From: Streptomyces cacaoi | Lineage (GTDB): Bacteria; Actinomycetota; Actinomycetes; Streptomycetales; Streptomycetaceae | Direction: 5' to 3' | Assembly (NCBI RefSeq): GCF_006539165.1 | Contig: NZ_BJMM01000044.1 | Span: 1-55,643, forward strand | DNA length: 55,643 nucleotides | In this document: positions 1 through 8,069 of the stretch, piece by piece | Numbering within the stretch: the stretch's first letter is position 1 | Layout: the number at the start of each line of letters is the position of its first letter | The notes under the pieces: model-generated | Told to the model about the DNA's origin: nothing | The model's input: only the letters and a program-made list of their open reading frames with translations | Database searches by the model: none | Translations under genes and position numbers: made by a program

Positions 1-32
1 GGGGAGCGCGGAGAGGTCTGTCCGCGCTCCCC
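1..32. terminator. Hairpin terminator at left window edge
   Basis: Positions 1-12 (GGGGAGCGCGGA) are perfectly complementary to 21-32, with an 8-nt loop. This is a strong GC hairpin of the factor-independent type common in Streptomyces, without a T-run. It probably ends a gene lying left of the window. The stem could extend beyond position 1. Confidence 0.55.
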
Positions 33-494
33 GCCTCGTCGTCGTCGGCGGCGGCCTCGGTGGCGGCGTCGGCGTCGTGCCGCGTTCCCGGCTCCGTGTT
101 CTTCGCTGCGGGGGCTGTGTTCCGCGGTCCGCGGGCGTCGGGCCTCGGTGTGCGGTGTGCGGTGTGCGTTTCACGTGAAACGCGGAGCAGGGCGCAGGGA
201 GCGCGGAACGCGGAACAGGGCCGACGTTGTGAGCGAGGGGATCATCCGGCTCTGCGGGCACGGTGGTGGGCACTGCCGGTTGTCGCAGTCGTCGCAGTCG
301 TCGCGGTGCAGCTGCGGGGGCGGAGTGGTGCGGGCGAGGAGCGTGTTGGCGTCGGCGGCGGCCCGGTGGCCCGCGTGCGGGTCGGCCGCGGCGATACCCG
401 GCGGTCGCCGTGAACTGATGGCCGACGGCGGCCCTTCCTCCCGGAGGGCCAGCCGGAGCGCACGGCCCGGGCGCGTCGGGCCGCGCCCGGTGGG
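33..494. other. Non-coding stretch with no supported gene
   Basis: This 460-bp stretch lies between the edge hairpin and the stop codon of the oxidoreductase at 495. Reading frames here are GC-rich shadows with low-complexity translations and no recognisable domain or ribosome binding site. It holds the parS-like palindrome at 168-181, a short GTCGCA/GTCGTC repeat near 280-305, and a weak hairpin around 430-455 that could terminate the minus-strand oxidoreductase. Confidence 0.5.
168..181. other. parS centromere-like site (ParB binding)
   Basis: GTTTCACGTGAAAC is a perfect 14-bp palindrome identical to the parS consensus described for Streptomyces ParB. It lies in non-coding DNA. In Streptomyces most parS copies are clustered around oriC, where ParB assembles before septation of aerial hyphae. 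The match is read directly. ParB binding is inferred from established knowledge. Confidence 0.8.
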
Positions 495-1475
495 TCACGG
501 TTCCAGGACGACCTTGCCGAGGTTGCCGCGGGCCCGGATCAGGGCATGGGCGTGTGCGGCTTCGGCGAGCGGGAAGGCGGCGGCCACGGCGGGGCGCAGC
601 TCTCCCGCGGCGTGCAGTCGCCACAGCTCCTCGCGCCAGGCCGCGTAGAGCGCGGGGCGCTCGCGGGCCACCCGGCCGATCTGGAAACCGGTCACGGATT
701 TGGCGCCGGCGAGCAGCTCGTGTGCGGCGAGCGTGCCGCCGCCGGAGCTGTAGGCGACGAGGCGTCCGCCGTCGGTGAGGCCGCGCACCAACGGGCCGAG
801 GAGCGCGCCGCCGACGGCGTCGAGCGCGTAGTCGGCGGGCGGGCCCCAGTCGGTGTCGCCGTAGCCCACGACGGCGTCCGCGCCCAGGGCGCGCAGGAAG
901 TCGCCCTTGGCGGCCGGGTCGCCGACAGCCGCGACGATGTGGCCCGCGCCTCCGCGCAGGCGGGCGAGCTGGAGCGCGAGATGGCCGGCCCCGGAGGCCG
1001 CCGCGGTGACGAGCGCGGTCTCTCCGGGCCGGGGGTGTGCGGCCTCCAGCGCGCCCAGGGCCACCAGGCCGCCGCGCACCAGGGCGACGGCGTCGTGCGC
1101 GGTGGCGTGGTCCGGTACGGCCGAGGCCATCGCGGTGTGCAGGAGGGCGGCGTCGGAGTACGCGTCCCCGAAGCACAGTCCGGTGACCCGGTCCCCCGGG
1201 GCGAACCCGGTGGCCTCGGCGACGTCGGGCCCGACCGCCTCGACGACGCCGGCCACCTCCCCGCCCAGGGGCTCCGGCCCGGCCCCGTCGTCGCCCTCGT
1301 CGACAACCTCGTCGACAGGTCCGTCGGCGGCCCCGCCGTGCGGTGCGAGCTTGCGGACGACGGGCAGGGTCACACCTATCGCCTCGGTGCGGACGAGGAG
1401 TTCGCCCGGCCCCGGAGCGGGGGTGGGCACGTGCTGGACGGTGAGGGTGCCGTGGCGATGACGGATGCGGCGCAT
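495..1475 (-). CDS. Zinc-type NAD(P)-dependent oxidoreductase (quinone oxidoreductase-like MDR)
   Basis: This 326-residue protein has the medium-chain dehydrogenase/reductase fold: an N-terminal GroES-like domain (LTVQHVPTPAPGPGELLVRT) and a Rossmann domain carrying AAASGAGHLALQLARL near residue 160. It lacks the cysteine-rich structural zinc loop, as in the quinone oxidoreductase branch, so NADPH-dependent reduction of quinones or enones is the likely chemistry. The ATG at 1475 has a good AGGAG ribosome site. The gene is divergent from a MarR regulator, with a long inverted repeat between them, so MarR control in response to an electrophile or phenolic ligand is plausible. The substrate cannot be deduced. 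Confidence 0.9.
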   Translation of the reverse strand: MRRIRHRHGTLTVQHVPTPAPGPGELLVRTEAIGVTLPVVRKLAPHGGAADGPVDEVVDEGDDGAGPEPLGGEVAGVVEAVGPDVAEATGFAPGDRVTGLCFGDAYSDAALLHTAMASAVPDHATAHDAVALVRGGLVALGALEAAHPRPGETALVTAAASGAGHLALQLARLRGGAGHIVAAVGDPAAKGDFLRALGADAVVGYGDTDWGPPADYALDAVGGALLGPLVRGLTDGGRLVAYSSGGGTLAAHELLAGAKSVTGFQIGRVARERPALYAAWREELWRLHAAGELRPAVAAAFPLAEAAHAHALIRARGNLGKVVLEP

Positions 1476-1603
1476 GAGGCTCCTGGGTGGGGAAGCGGGC
1501 GGTCGGGCGGGCGCGGCAGGTGGACGAGCGCCCGGTCAGGCGGACGCCCTGCGGTGGGTGGGCGCGGGAAGCCCACGGAGAGCGCGAGGTGCGGGCGCCA
1601 GTT

Positions 1604-1648
1604 CGTTGGTGTTCCCCACGGTATACCAGACCGTGGGGAACACCAACG
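1604..1648. promoter_or_regulatory. Long inverted repeat, probable MarR operator
   Basis: Two perfect 19-bp arms (1604-1622 and 1630-1648; core GTTGGTGTTCCCCACGGT) are separated by 7 nt. The inner GGTATACC (1620-1627) is itself palindromic. The element lies between the divergent oxidoreductase and MarR starts, 21 nt upstream of the MarR ATG, where a MarR dimer would repress both genes. If transcribed it would also form a very stable hairpin. Confidence 0.7.
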
Positions 1649-1669
1649 TTTTCCCGATACGCTGTGCCC

Positions 1670-2107
1670 ATGGCCGACGCTCCCCCCGCCCCGACCCTCA
1701 TCCGCACACTGCCCAGCTGGCTGCTGGGCCGGGCCGCCGCCCGCGGCCGCGAGCTGGTGGCGGCGGAGCTGGCACGGGAAGGCGTGCGGATGTGGCACCA
1801 CGTGGTGCTGGCCGCCGTCGCCGACCACGAGCCCGTCGCCCAGGCGGAGTTGGCGCGCAGCATCGTGCTCGACCCCAAGGACGTGGTCGGCATCCTCAAC
1901 GACCTCCAGGCCGACGGCCATGTACGCCGCGAGCCCGATCCCCGGGACCGCCGCAAGAACGCCGTCCGTCTCACCCCGTCCGGCCGCCGTCTCCTGGACC
2001 GCTGCTCAGCGGCGGCCCGGGAGGCCAACGAGGCACTCCTGGAAGGGCTCTCCGCGCAGGAGCGCACGGCGTTCCTCGGCGTGCTGGAACGTGTCGCCCG
2101 GGTGTGA
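1670..2107 (+). CDS. MarR-family transcriptional regulator
   Basis: The protein has 145 residues, the usual MarR length. A winged helix-turn-helix is visible: VAQAELARSIVLDPKDVVGI is the helix-turn-helix, followed by a DPRDRRKNAVRLTPSGR wing with the family's D-x-R-D-x-R pattern, then a C-terminal dimerisation helix. An in-frame GTG/ATG region reaches further upstream (1487), but it would run through the operator. The ATG at 1670 gives the family length. MarR proteins are usually autoregulatory and control a divergent neighbour, here the oxidoreductase. There is no cysteine in the DNA-binding part, so a small ligand rather than thiol oxidation is the more likely signal. Confidence 0.92.
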   Translation: MADAPPAPTLIRTLPSWLLGRAAARGRELVAAELAREGVRMWHHVVLAAVADHEPVAQAELARSIVLDPKDVVGILNDLQADGHVRREPDPRDRRKNAVRLTPSGRRLLDRCSAAAREANEALLEGLSAQERTAFLGVLERVARV

Positions 2108-2309
2108 ACAGCGAGGCCGCGGCGCAGCGCCGCGGGGCGGGCGGTCGGGCGCGCCCGCGGACGTGCCGGGCGGTTCGGCGCCTTGCGGTGCCTCGGTGCC
2201 GGGGTATCGCGGGGTTGCGGTGCGGCGGTGCCGTCCGGGCCCGGACCCGGGGCAGGCCGGTGCCCGGTGGGTCGCTTCGACCGGGCCGGAGCCCTGTCCG
2301 GCGCTCGGC

Positions 2310-2792
2310 CTAGTCGAGCTGCATCTTGAAGCCCAGGTGGGACGCCTCGAAGCCGAGCCGTTCGTAGAAGCGGTGGGCGTCGATGCGGGTGGCGTCGGAG
2401 GTGAGCTGGACCAGGACGCAGCCCAGCCGCCGTGCCTCGGCCACCGCCCATTCGATCAGGCGCGTCCCCAGGCCGCTGCCGCGTGCGTCGCCGTGCACGC
2501 GGACGGCCTCGATGAGCGCCCGGGTGGCGCCGCGCCGGGACAGGCCGGGGATGACGGTCAGGTGCAGGGTGCCGACCGTCTTCCCGTCGAGGGCCGCCAC
2601 GACCAGGTGCTGGTTCGGGTCCTCGTCGATACGCGCGAACGCCGCGCGGTACGGGCCGAGGTCGGCGGGGTTCTCGCGTGCGGCACCGAGCGGGTCGTCG
2701 GCGAGCATGGCGACGATGTCGGGCACGTCGTCGCCCGTCGCGCGCCGGACGGTCAGCTCGTCCGGCGGGGTGTCAGCGGATCCGGTGGTCAC
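2310..2792 (-). CDS. GNAT-family N-acetyltransferase
   Basis: A single GNAT domain fills this 160-residue protein. The acetyl-CoA pyrophosphate loop reads RGSGLGTRLIEWA (the R/Q-x-x-G-x-G/A motif), and the C-terminal motif B is RFYERLGFEASHLGFK, typical of small amine N-acetyltransferases. The acceptor is unknown. The gene is divergent from the HAD phosphatase at 2903 with about 110 bp between starts. The 200 bp downstream, up to the MarR stop, hold no gene. Confidence 0.9.
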   Translation of the reverse strand: MTTGSADTPPDELTVRRATGDDVPDIVAMLADDPLGAARENPADLGPYRAAFARIDEDPNQHLVVAALDGKTVGTLHLTVIPGLSRRGATRALIEAVRVHGDARGSGLGTRLIEWAVAEARRLGCVLVQLTSDATRIDAHRFYERLGFEASHLGFKMQLD

Positions 2793-2902
2793 CCGGGGAG
2801 CGTACGCCCTTGCCGCGCGGCCCTCTCAAGCCCCTCGGCGGTCCGGTCCCCGGTGGTGCGGGTCCCTGCCGTGCCGCCCGCTCCGCCCGTACGATCGGGC
2901 GT

Positions 2903-3676
2903 ATGGCCGCTGCGATACCCACCCCGCGACATCCGGACGGCGACGACCGCAACGACCGCGATGACCGCGACGAGGACCGGATCCGGGAACGGCGGCCCCG
3001 GCTGCATCTGTTCGATCTCGACGGCACGCTGATGTACGGCTCGGCCGCGCCCATCGAGATCTCCCAACAGCTCGGTGTGGAGCGGGAGATCCGCGAGCTG
3101 GAAGCGGCCTTCGCGGAGCGCCGGCTGACGCCGCCGCAGTTCGCCGAGCGCGCCTGCGCCCTGTGGGCGGAGCTGACGGACGAGGTGGTGACCGCGGCCT
3201 TCGAGGGCGCGCCGTGGCTCGCGGGCATCCGCCGGACCTGGACGGAGCTGCGGGCGAAGGGCGAGCGCTGTGCGGTGATCTCCCTGTCGCCGGACTTCTT
3301 CGTGCACCGGCTGCTGGCGTGGGGCGCGGACGCCGCGCACGGCTCCCGCTGGCCGGAGGTCCCCACGGCGTCCGCGGTGGTCGCCGCCGGACCGGAAACG
3401 ATCTTGAAGGGCTATCCCCGGCACCCCATCGACCCGGCCGGCATTCTCACTCCGGCGGCGAAGGTGAAGATCGCGCGGAAACTCTGTGCAGAATTCGGGA
3501 TCTCGCTCCAGGACTGCGTCGCCTACGGCGACTCGCTCTCCGATGCCGAACTCTTCGCCGCCGTACCGGTGTCCGTGGCCGTCAACGGCGATGCTCACCT
3601 GCACGATCTCGCCACACACGGTTACACGGGACGCGATCTGGGCGAGGCGTGCGCGCTGGTCCCCGACCGAGAGTAA
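2903..3676 (+). CDS. HAD-superfamily phosphatase (SerB-like, HAD-IB type)
   Basis: All four HAD motifs are present: DLDGTL (motif I nucleophile and acid/base Asp), ISLS (motif II Ser), the lysine in AAKVKIARKL (motif III), and YGDSLSDAELF (motif IV, Mg2+ ligands). A helical cap lies between motifs I and II, as in phosphoserine phosphatase-like HAD-IB enzymes. The substrate is not identifiable. Longer in-frame starts exist, but the ATG at 2903 gives a 257-residue protein beginning just before motif I. A TACGAT -10-like hexamer at 2890-2895 places transcription start at or next to the ATG, so the mRNA may be leaderless. Confidence 0.88.
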   Translation: MAAAIPTPRHPDGDDRNDRDDRDEDRIRERRPRLHLFDLDGTLMYGSAAPIEISQQLGVEREIRELEAAFAERRLTPPQFAERACALWAELTDEVVTAAFEGAPWLAGIRRTWTELRAKGERCAVISLSPDFFVHRLLAWGADAAHGSRWPEVPTASAVVAAGPETILKGYPRHPIDPAGILTPAAKVKIARKLCAEFGISLQDCVAYGDSLSDAELFAAVPVSVAVNGDAHLHDLATHGYTGRDLGEACALVPDRE

Positions 3677-3898
3677 TTCGTCCCGGGTGCACGGAATACC
3701 GGAACCTTCGGAATCACAGAAAAGTCTGCGGAACCAAGGACCGGGGTTGTGGAGTGATGCCCTGACGGTATGGTCGGTCCCGCATCGTGCCGCACGGACT
3801 ACTGCTGGGTTTCCTCGCTCGGTGTCTCGGGGGCCGGATACCGGAACGTCCGTGACACGGACGCGCACATCGTCCGAAGACGTACGAGGCGAGGCGAG

Positions 3899-5203
3899 AT
3901 GACGACCATGTCGGGCAACGACGGCCCGTCCGTCGACGACATAGGCGAGCGGGGCTGGTTCACCCCCGCGCCCCGGGAGGCCGCACCGGCGCCCGGTACG
4001 GCGGCCCCGCACGGCGGCCGCCCGGAGGACGGCGCACAGCCGGACGCCGCAGGGCGGACGGATGCGGTCGCCCACTCCGACACGGAGCTGATCCGCGCCA
4101 CCATGGCGGAGCTGGAGCAGACACCGGACGCGGCCGTCGCGTACTTCTACGCCCTGCTGTTCGTCCAGTACCCACACCTGCGCGAGCTGTTCCCCGCGTC
4201 CATGGACACCCAGCGCGACCGGCTCTTCCGCGCGCTGCTCAACGCGGTCCGGCTGTACGACGACGGGCCGCGGCTCACCGCGTTCCTGGCCGAACTGGGC
4301 CGCGGCCACCGCAAGTACGGAACACAGGCCGCGCACTACCCGGCGATCGGCGAGTGCCTGATGGCCACCCTCGCCCAGTACGCGCCGCAGAGCTGGGGCC
4401 CGCGCACCGAGGCGGCGTGGGTGCGGGCCTACACCGCGATCTCGCAGATCATGATCGACGCGGCGGCCGAGGACAGCCTGCACGCGCCCGCCTGGTGGCA
4501 GGCGGAGGTGGTCGCGCACGAGCGCCGCACCCCCGACATCGCGGTCATCACCGTCCGCACCGACCAGCCCTACCCGTTCCGGGCCGGGCAGTACACGGCG
4601 GTGGAGACGCCCTGGTGGCCGCGGGTGTGGCGGAACTACTCGTTCGCGTCGGCGCCCCGGCCCGACGGGCTGCTGACCTTCCATGTCCGCGCCGTCCCGG
4701 CCGGCTGGGTCTCCACCGCGCTGGTGCAGCGCGCCCGCCCCGGCGACGTGCTGCGCCTGGGCCCGCCCACCGGCTCCATGACCGTCGACCACGACGCCGG
4801 CAGCGGGCTGCTGTGCCTGGGCGGCGGCACCGGGATCGCCCCCATCAAGGCGCTCGTCGAGGACGTGGCCCGGCACGGGACGCACCGGCCCGTCGAGGTC
4901 TTCTACGGCGCCAGGCGAGGCGAGGACCTCTACGACCTGGACACCCTGCTGGGCCTGGCCCGCAGCCACGACTGGCTCGCCGTCCGTCCCGTCGTCGCCG
5001 CGGGCAGCGCCACCGGTGACGCGCTGACCGGCCGGCTGCCCGACGCGGTGCGCGCGCACGGGCCCTGGTCCGCCTGGGACGGCTATCTGTCCGGACCCCC
5101 AGGAATGATCAAAAGCGGCGTCCGGACACTGGTGGGGCTCGGCATCCCCACCCACCGCATCCGCCACGACTCCCTGGAGGAACTGGTGGCGACGGGGGCG
5201 TAG
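3899..5203 (+). CDS. Flavohemoprotein (globin-FAD-NAD(P) reductase), NO dioxygenase-like
   Basis: The protein has 434 residues. An unusual ~55-residue Pro/Ala/Gly-rich N-terminus precedes a globin domain; its proximal-His helix reads GRGHRKYG, followed by AAHYPAIGECL. Next comes a ferredoxin-reductase-type FAD domain (WRNYSFASAP, the RxYS motif) and an NAD domain (GGGTGIAPIKAL, YLSGPPGMI). Flavohemoglobins convert nitric oxide to nitrate using O2 and NAD(P)H. The ATG at 3899 follows GAGGCGAG. The ~220 bp upstream is less GC-rich than its surroundings and presumably carries the promoter. It could instead be a flavohemoglobin-related oxidoreductase of other function. Confidence 0.88.
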   Translation: MTTMSGNDGPSVDDIGERGWFTPAPREAAPAPGTAAPHGGRPEDGAQPDAAGRTDAVAHSDTELIRATMAELEQTPDAAVAYFYALLFVQYPHLRELFPASMDTQRDRLFRALLNAVRLYDDGPRLTAFLAELGRGHRKYGTQAAHYPAIGECLMATLAQYAPQSWGPRTEAAWVRAYTAISQIMIDAAAEDSLHAPAWWQAEVVAHERRTPDIAVITVRTDQPYPFRAGQYTAVETPWWPRVWRNYSFASAPRPDGLLTFHVRAVPAGWVSTALVQRARPGDVLRLGPPTGSMTVDHDAGSGLLCLGGGTGIAPIKALVEDVARHGTHRPVEVFYGARRGEDLYDLDTLLGLARSHDWLAVRPVVAAGSATGDALTGRLPDAVRAHGPWSAWDGYLSGPPGMIKSGVRTLVGLGIPTHRIRHDSLEELVATGA

Positions 5204-5417
5204 ACCGCCCGGCCCGGACGACGGCGTCCGGCACCGCGCGCCCGGGGGGAAGGCCCGGCGCCGCGCGGTACGGGGGAGACACACGGGGGCCACCGGGGCC
5301 GCCGCGCCCGTCCGGTACACAGGGGACCGGGGGCCGCGGGGACGCCGGCGGTGACGGGGGAGACCCGAGGGGGACACGGGAACAAGCCGACGACGGTATG
5401 GAAGTGGGGACATCGGC

Positions 5418-7283
5418 GTGGCGTCGAACAGCGCATACGGACACGCGGCGGAGCCGGGCGGCGGAGCCGGGTACGCGGAAGAGCCGGGCGGGGCTTCCGC
5501 GTACGGAGCGGGGCCGGGCGGCGCGTCCGGGACCGCAGCCGGGCGGGGTGGTGTGTCCGATGTCGGGACCGGGGCCGGGCCGGACGGTGTGTCCGGATAC
5601 GGAGCGGGGCCGGGAACGGACGGGGTGCCGGGAGCGGAGGGGCTGCCGGGGCGTCACCGGCCCGGCAGCGACGGCGAACACCGGCTCCAGCAGCGGCTCG
5701 GCACCACCGAACGCGCCGACCGGTTCTACGACGAACAGGTCCTCGACCATCTCAACCCGCGGATGCAGGAGTTCGTCGCCCGCCAGGAGATGTTCTTCCT
5801 CGCCACCGCCGACCGGCACGGCTCCTGCGACAGCACCTTCCGCGCCGGACCGCCCGGATTCCTGCGCGTCCTCGACGACCGCACGCTGGTCTTCCCCGAG
5901 TACCGGGGCAACGGCGTGCACGCCAGCCTCGGCAACATCGAGGAGAACCCCCAACTGGGCATCCTGCTCGTCGACTTCCTGATGGCCCGGATCGGCCTGC
6001 ACATCAACGGCCGGGCCGAACTGGTGGAGGACGCCGACCTGCGCGCCGTCACCCCCGACCTGCCCGAGGACCCCGTGCCCGGCAGGCGGGCCGTGCTGTG
6101 GGTGCGCATCACGGTCGAGGAGGCGTACATCCACTGCGCCAAGCACATACCCCAGATGCAGAAGGCGCCCCGGCGGTCCGCGCGGGACTGGGGCACGGAC
6201 GACTACAAGCGCAAGGGCGGGGACTTCTTCGGCGCGGCCCGTGCGGTCCGTGAAGGCCACCGCACGCCCCTCTCCGCCACACCGCCCTCCGCACCCCCCA
6301 CCGCCCGGCCCTCCGCCCCCTCCCCCGATCCGTCACCCGTCCTCCCGGGCCCGTCCCCCGCATCCCCCGACCCGTCTCCCACCTCCCCCGGCCCCGCCCC
6401 GGACACCGTGCCGGGCCGGGCGCCCGGCCCTGTGCCCGACCCGGTCGGCGCCCGGGGCAGGGACCTCGCGCCCGTCGCCGCCGCGGACGAGAACACGGGC
6501 CCCACACCCGGTGCGGCCGGGGACCGGACCCGGGACCTCACGCCCGTCGCGGCCGCCGACCAGGAACCCCCCACCGGCGACCCCGTGCCGGACCCCGCCC
6601 CGCTCGCCGGCCCGGACCTCGCGTCGCTCCCGGGGCCGGACCTGGCGTCCCTGCCCGACTTCCCCGGCGCTTCCGTCCCACCCGGACCGGCACCCGCGGC
6701 ACCCCCTGCCGCACCTTCGCCGACACCCGCGCCCCCGGCACCGACAGCACCCTCGGCGGCCTCGGCACCCGCAGCACCCTCAACGATGTCTACGCCGTTC
6801 GACGCCCCGGCACCGTCCGGTCCCCCGGCACCGTCCGGTCCCCCGGCACCCTCCGGGCCACCCGCACCGCCCGTGCCGCCCGTGCCCCCCGTCGTCTCGC
6901 GCGCTTCGTCCGCGCCGTCCACACCGGAGCCGGGGACAGCGTGGAGCGGCGGCGGTGTGCCACAGGCCCCGGCCCCGGCCCCGGACCCGGTGGCCGACGG
7001 GAGCCGTACCGCGTCCGGGTACGGCGCCGGCACCCCCGGCGGACCCGCGCCGGAGCAGCACGGCCACGGGCGGCCGGGGCCCGACCGGCCACAGTCCGGC
7101 CACGAGCGGACAGCATCCGCACCGCAGCAGACCGGGATCGCACCGCAGCAGCCCGGGCCCGGCCGCCAGGGCGGGCTCGACTGGCTCCAGCAGGCCGAGC
7201 AGGCGCTCGCCGAGGCCCAGCGCAGGGGCGCCACCCACCACGAGGAGCCCGAACAGCAGGCGTTCCAGGGCTGGTTCGGCTGA
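5418..7283 (+). CDS. Pyridoxamine 5'-phosphate oxidase-fold protein with long disordered tail
   Basis: This 621-residue protein has three parts. Residues 1-75 are Gly/Ala-rich repeats (GAGPGG, GVSGYGAGPG). Residues ~85-275 form a split-barrel FMN-binding domain of the PPOX family (MQEFVARQEMFFLATAD, then FPEYRGNGVHASLGNIEENP). Residues ~280-590 are almost pure Pro/Ala/Ser/Asp low complexity. A conserved-looking helical end, DWLQQAEQALAEAQRRG, finishes with FQGWFG. PPOX-fold proteins bind FMN, F420 or haem; which applies here is not visible. The GTG start at 5418 is uncertain because the upstream region is low-complexity and lacks a clear ribosome site. Confidence 0.8.
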   Translation: MASNSAYGHAAEPGGGAGYAEEPGGASAYGAGPGGASGTAAGRGGVSDVGTGAGPDGVSGYGAGPGTDGVPGAEGLPGRHRPGSDGEHRLQQRLGTTERADRFYDEQVLDHLNPRMQEFVARQEMFFLATADRHGSCDSTFRAGPPGFLRVLDDRTLVFPEYRGNGVHASLGNIEENPQLGILLVDFLMARIGLHINGRAELVEDADLRAVTPDLPEDPVPGRRAVLWVRITVEEAYIHCAKHIPQMQKAPRRSARDWGTDDYKRKGGDFFGAARAVREGHRTPLSATPPSAPPTARPSAPSPDPSPVLPGPSPASPDPSPTSPGPAPDTVPGRAPGPVPDPVGARGRDLAPVAAADENTGPTPGAAGDRTRDLTPVAAADQEPPTGDPVPDPAPLAGPDLASLPGPDLASLPDFPGASVPPGPAPAAPPAAPSPTPAPPAPTAPSAASAPAAPSTMSTPFDAPAPSGPPAPSGPPAPSGPPAPPVPPVPPVVSRASSAPSTPEPGTAWSGGGVPQAPAPAPDPVADGSRTASGYGAGTPGGPAPEQHGHGRPGPDRPQSGHERTASAPQQTGIAPQQPGPGRQGGLDWLQQAEQALAEAQRRGATHHEEPEQQAFQGWFG

Positions 7284-7328
7284 GCACACCCCGAGGCGTC
7301 CGGGCCCGGCACCGGCCGGCGGTGTCCC

Positions 7329-7922
7329 TCAGCCGAGGTCGTGCGCCAGCAGGGAGGGGATGCCCTCGATGTTGGCCGCCAGGTAGGAACGCAGGGTCGG
7401 CGGGACGAGGTTCACCCGGGTCAGGCCCTCCGGGGTGAAGGGCAGGCGGACGATCTCGTAGTCGCCGCACGGGGACTCCACCTCGGGGCCGTGCCGCAGC
7501 CCGGGCTCCATGGTGACCAGCCGGCACACGAAGAAGTGCTGGACCTTCACCCCGCCCGGGGTCTCGCGCGGGTCCCGCACGGTGTCGACGAAGGCCGGCA
7601 CGACGTCGGTGACCTTCGCGCCCAACTCCTCGTCCACCTCGCGGTGCAGAGCCTCGATGACACTGCGGTCGACACCGGGCTCCACACCGCCGCCGGGTGT
7701 GATCCAGTACGGGGCCTCGCCGGGTTTGGTGCGCTTGATGACGATCAGATGTCCCGGCCCTCTGCCGGGGTGCGGGGCCTCGTCGAACAGGATGGCGCGG
7801 GCGGTGCGCTTGATCACGGGGAGTTCGCGGGGGACTCCGCGCTCGCCGGGCTCGATGGACTCGCCGGTCCCGTCGCTCTCGTCGTGTGTGCGGTGCGGGC
7901 CCTCGGATGGTGCGTCGGACAT
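7329..7922 (-). CDS. Nudix hydrolase
   Basis: A Nudix domain covers most of the protein. PYWITPGGGVEPG leads into ALHREVDEELGAKV, which supplies the REUXEEXGU half of the Nudix box. The spacing between the GG and RE halves is two residues longer than the canonical box, and the usual Glu in the middle is not obvious, so catalysis should not be assumed. These enzymes hydrolyse nucleoside diphosphate derivatives. The ATG at 7922 (197 residues) is preferred over an upstream ATG at 7955, but neither has a convincing ribosome site. It is convergent with the PPOX-like gene, 45 bp away. Confidence 0.85.
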   Translation of the reverse strand: MSDAPSEGPHRTHDESDGTGESIEPGERGVPRELPVIKRTARAILFDEAPHPGRGPGHLIVIKRTKPGEAPYWITPGGGVEPGVDRSVIEALHREVDEELGAKVTDVVPAFVDTVRDPRETPGGVKVQHFFVCRLVTMEPGLRHGPEVESPCGDYEIVRLPFTPEGLTRVNLVPPTLRSYLAANIEGIPSLLAHDLG

Positions 7923-8019
7923 GCAGGAGGTCTGGCCCGCCGCCCCCGGGGCCAAACCCGGACGAGGCGGTCCGGAACGGCCTCCGCTGTGGTCCAGGGC
8001 TCAACGTTTCGCGGACAAA

Positions 8020-8041
8020 TGGCCAATACTGTGATTGGCCA
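8020..8041. promoter_or_regulatory. Inverted repeat overlapping a -35 element
   Basis: TGGCCAAT (8020-8027) and ATTGGCCA (8034-8041) form a perfect 8-bp inverted repeat with a 6-nt spacer. It lies in relatively AT-rich DNA between the divergent Nudix and BRO-N genes and overlaps the predicted -35 hexamer at 8035-8040, the expected position for a repressor operator. Confidence 0.55.
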
Positions 8042-8063
8042 CTGACGCTCGGTCAACTAACCT
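8035..8063 (+). promoter_or_regulatory. Predicted sigma-70-type promoter
   Basis: TTGGCC (8035-8040) and TAACCT (8058-8063) are separated by exactly 17 bp, matching a HrdB-type -35/-10 pair at 4/6 and 4/6. Transcription would start near 8070 and run into a perfect 14-bp terminator hairpin within about 65 nt. Confidence 0.5.
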
Positions 8064-8069
8064 TGTGTG

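Noticed and set aside
60..648. Short + strand genes in the first 650 bp
   Set aside because: Translations are low-complexity Arg/Ala/Gly with no ribosome sites; they overlap the 3' end of the minus-strand oxidoreductase or the parS site.
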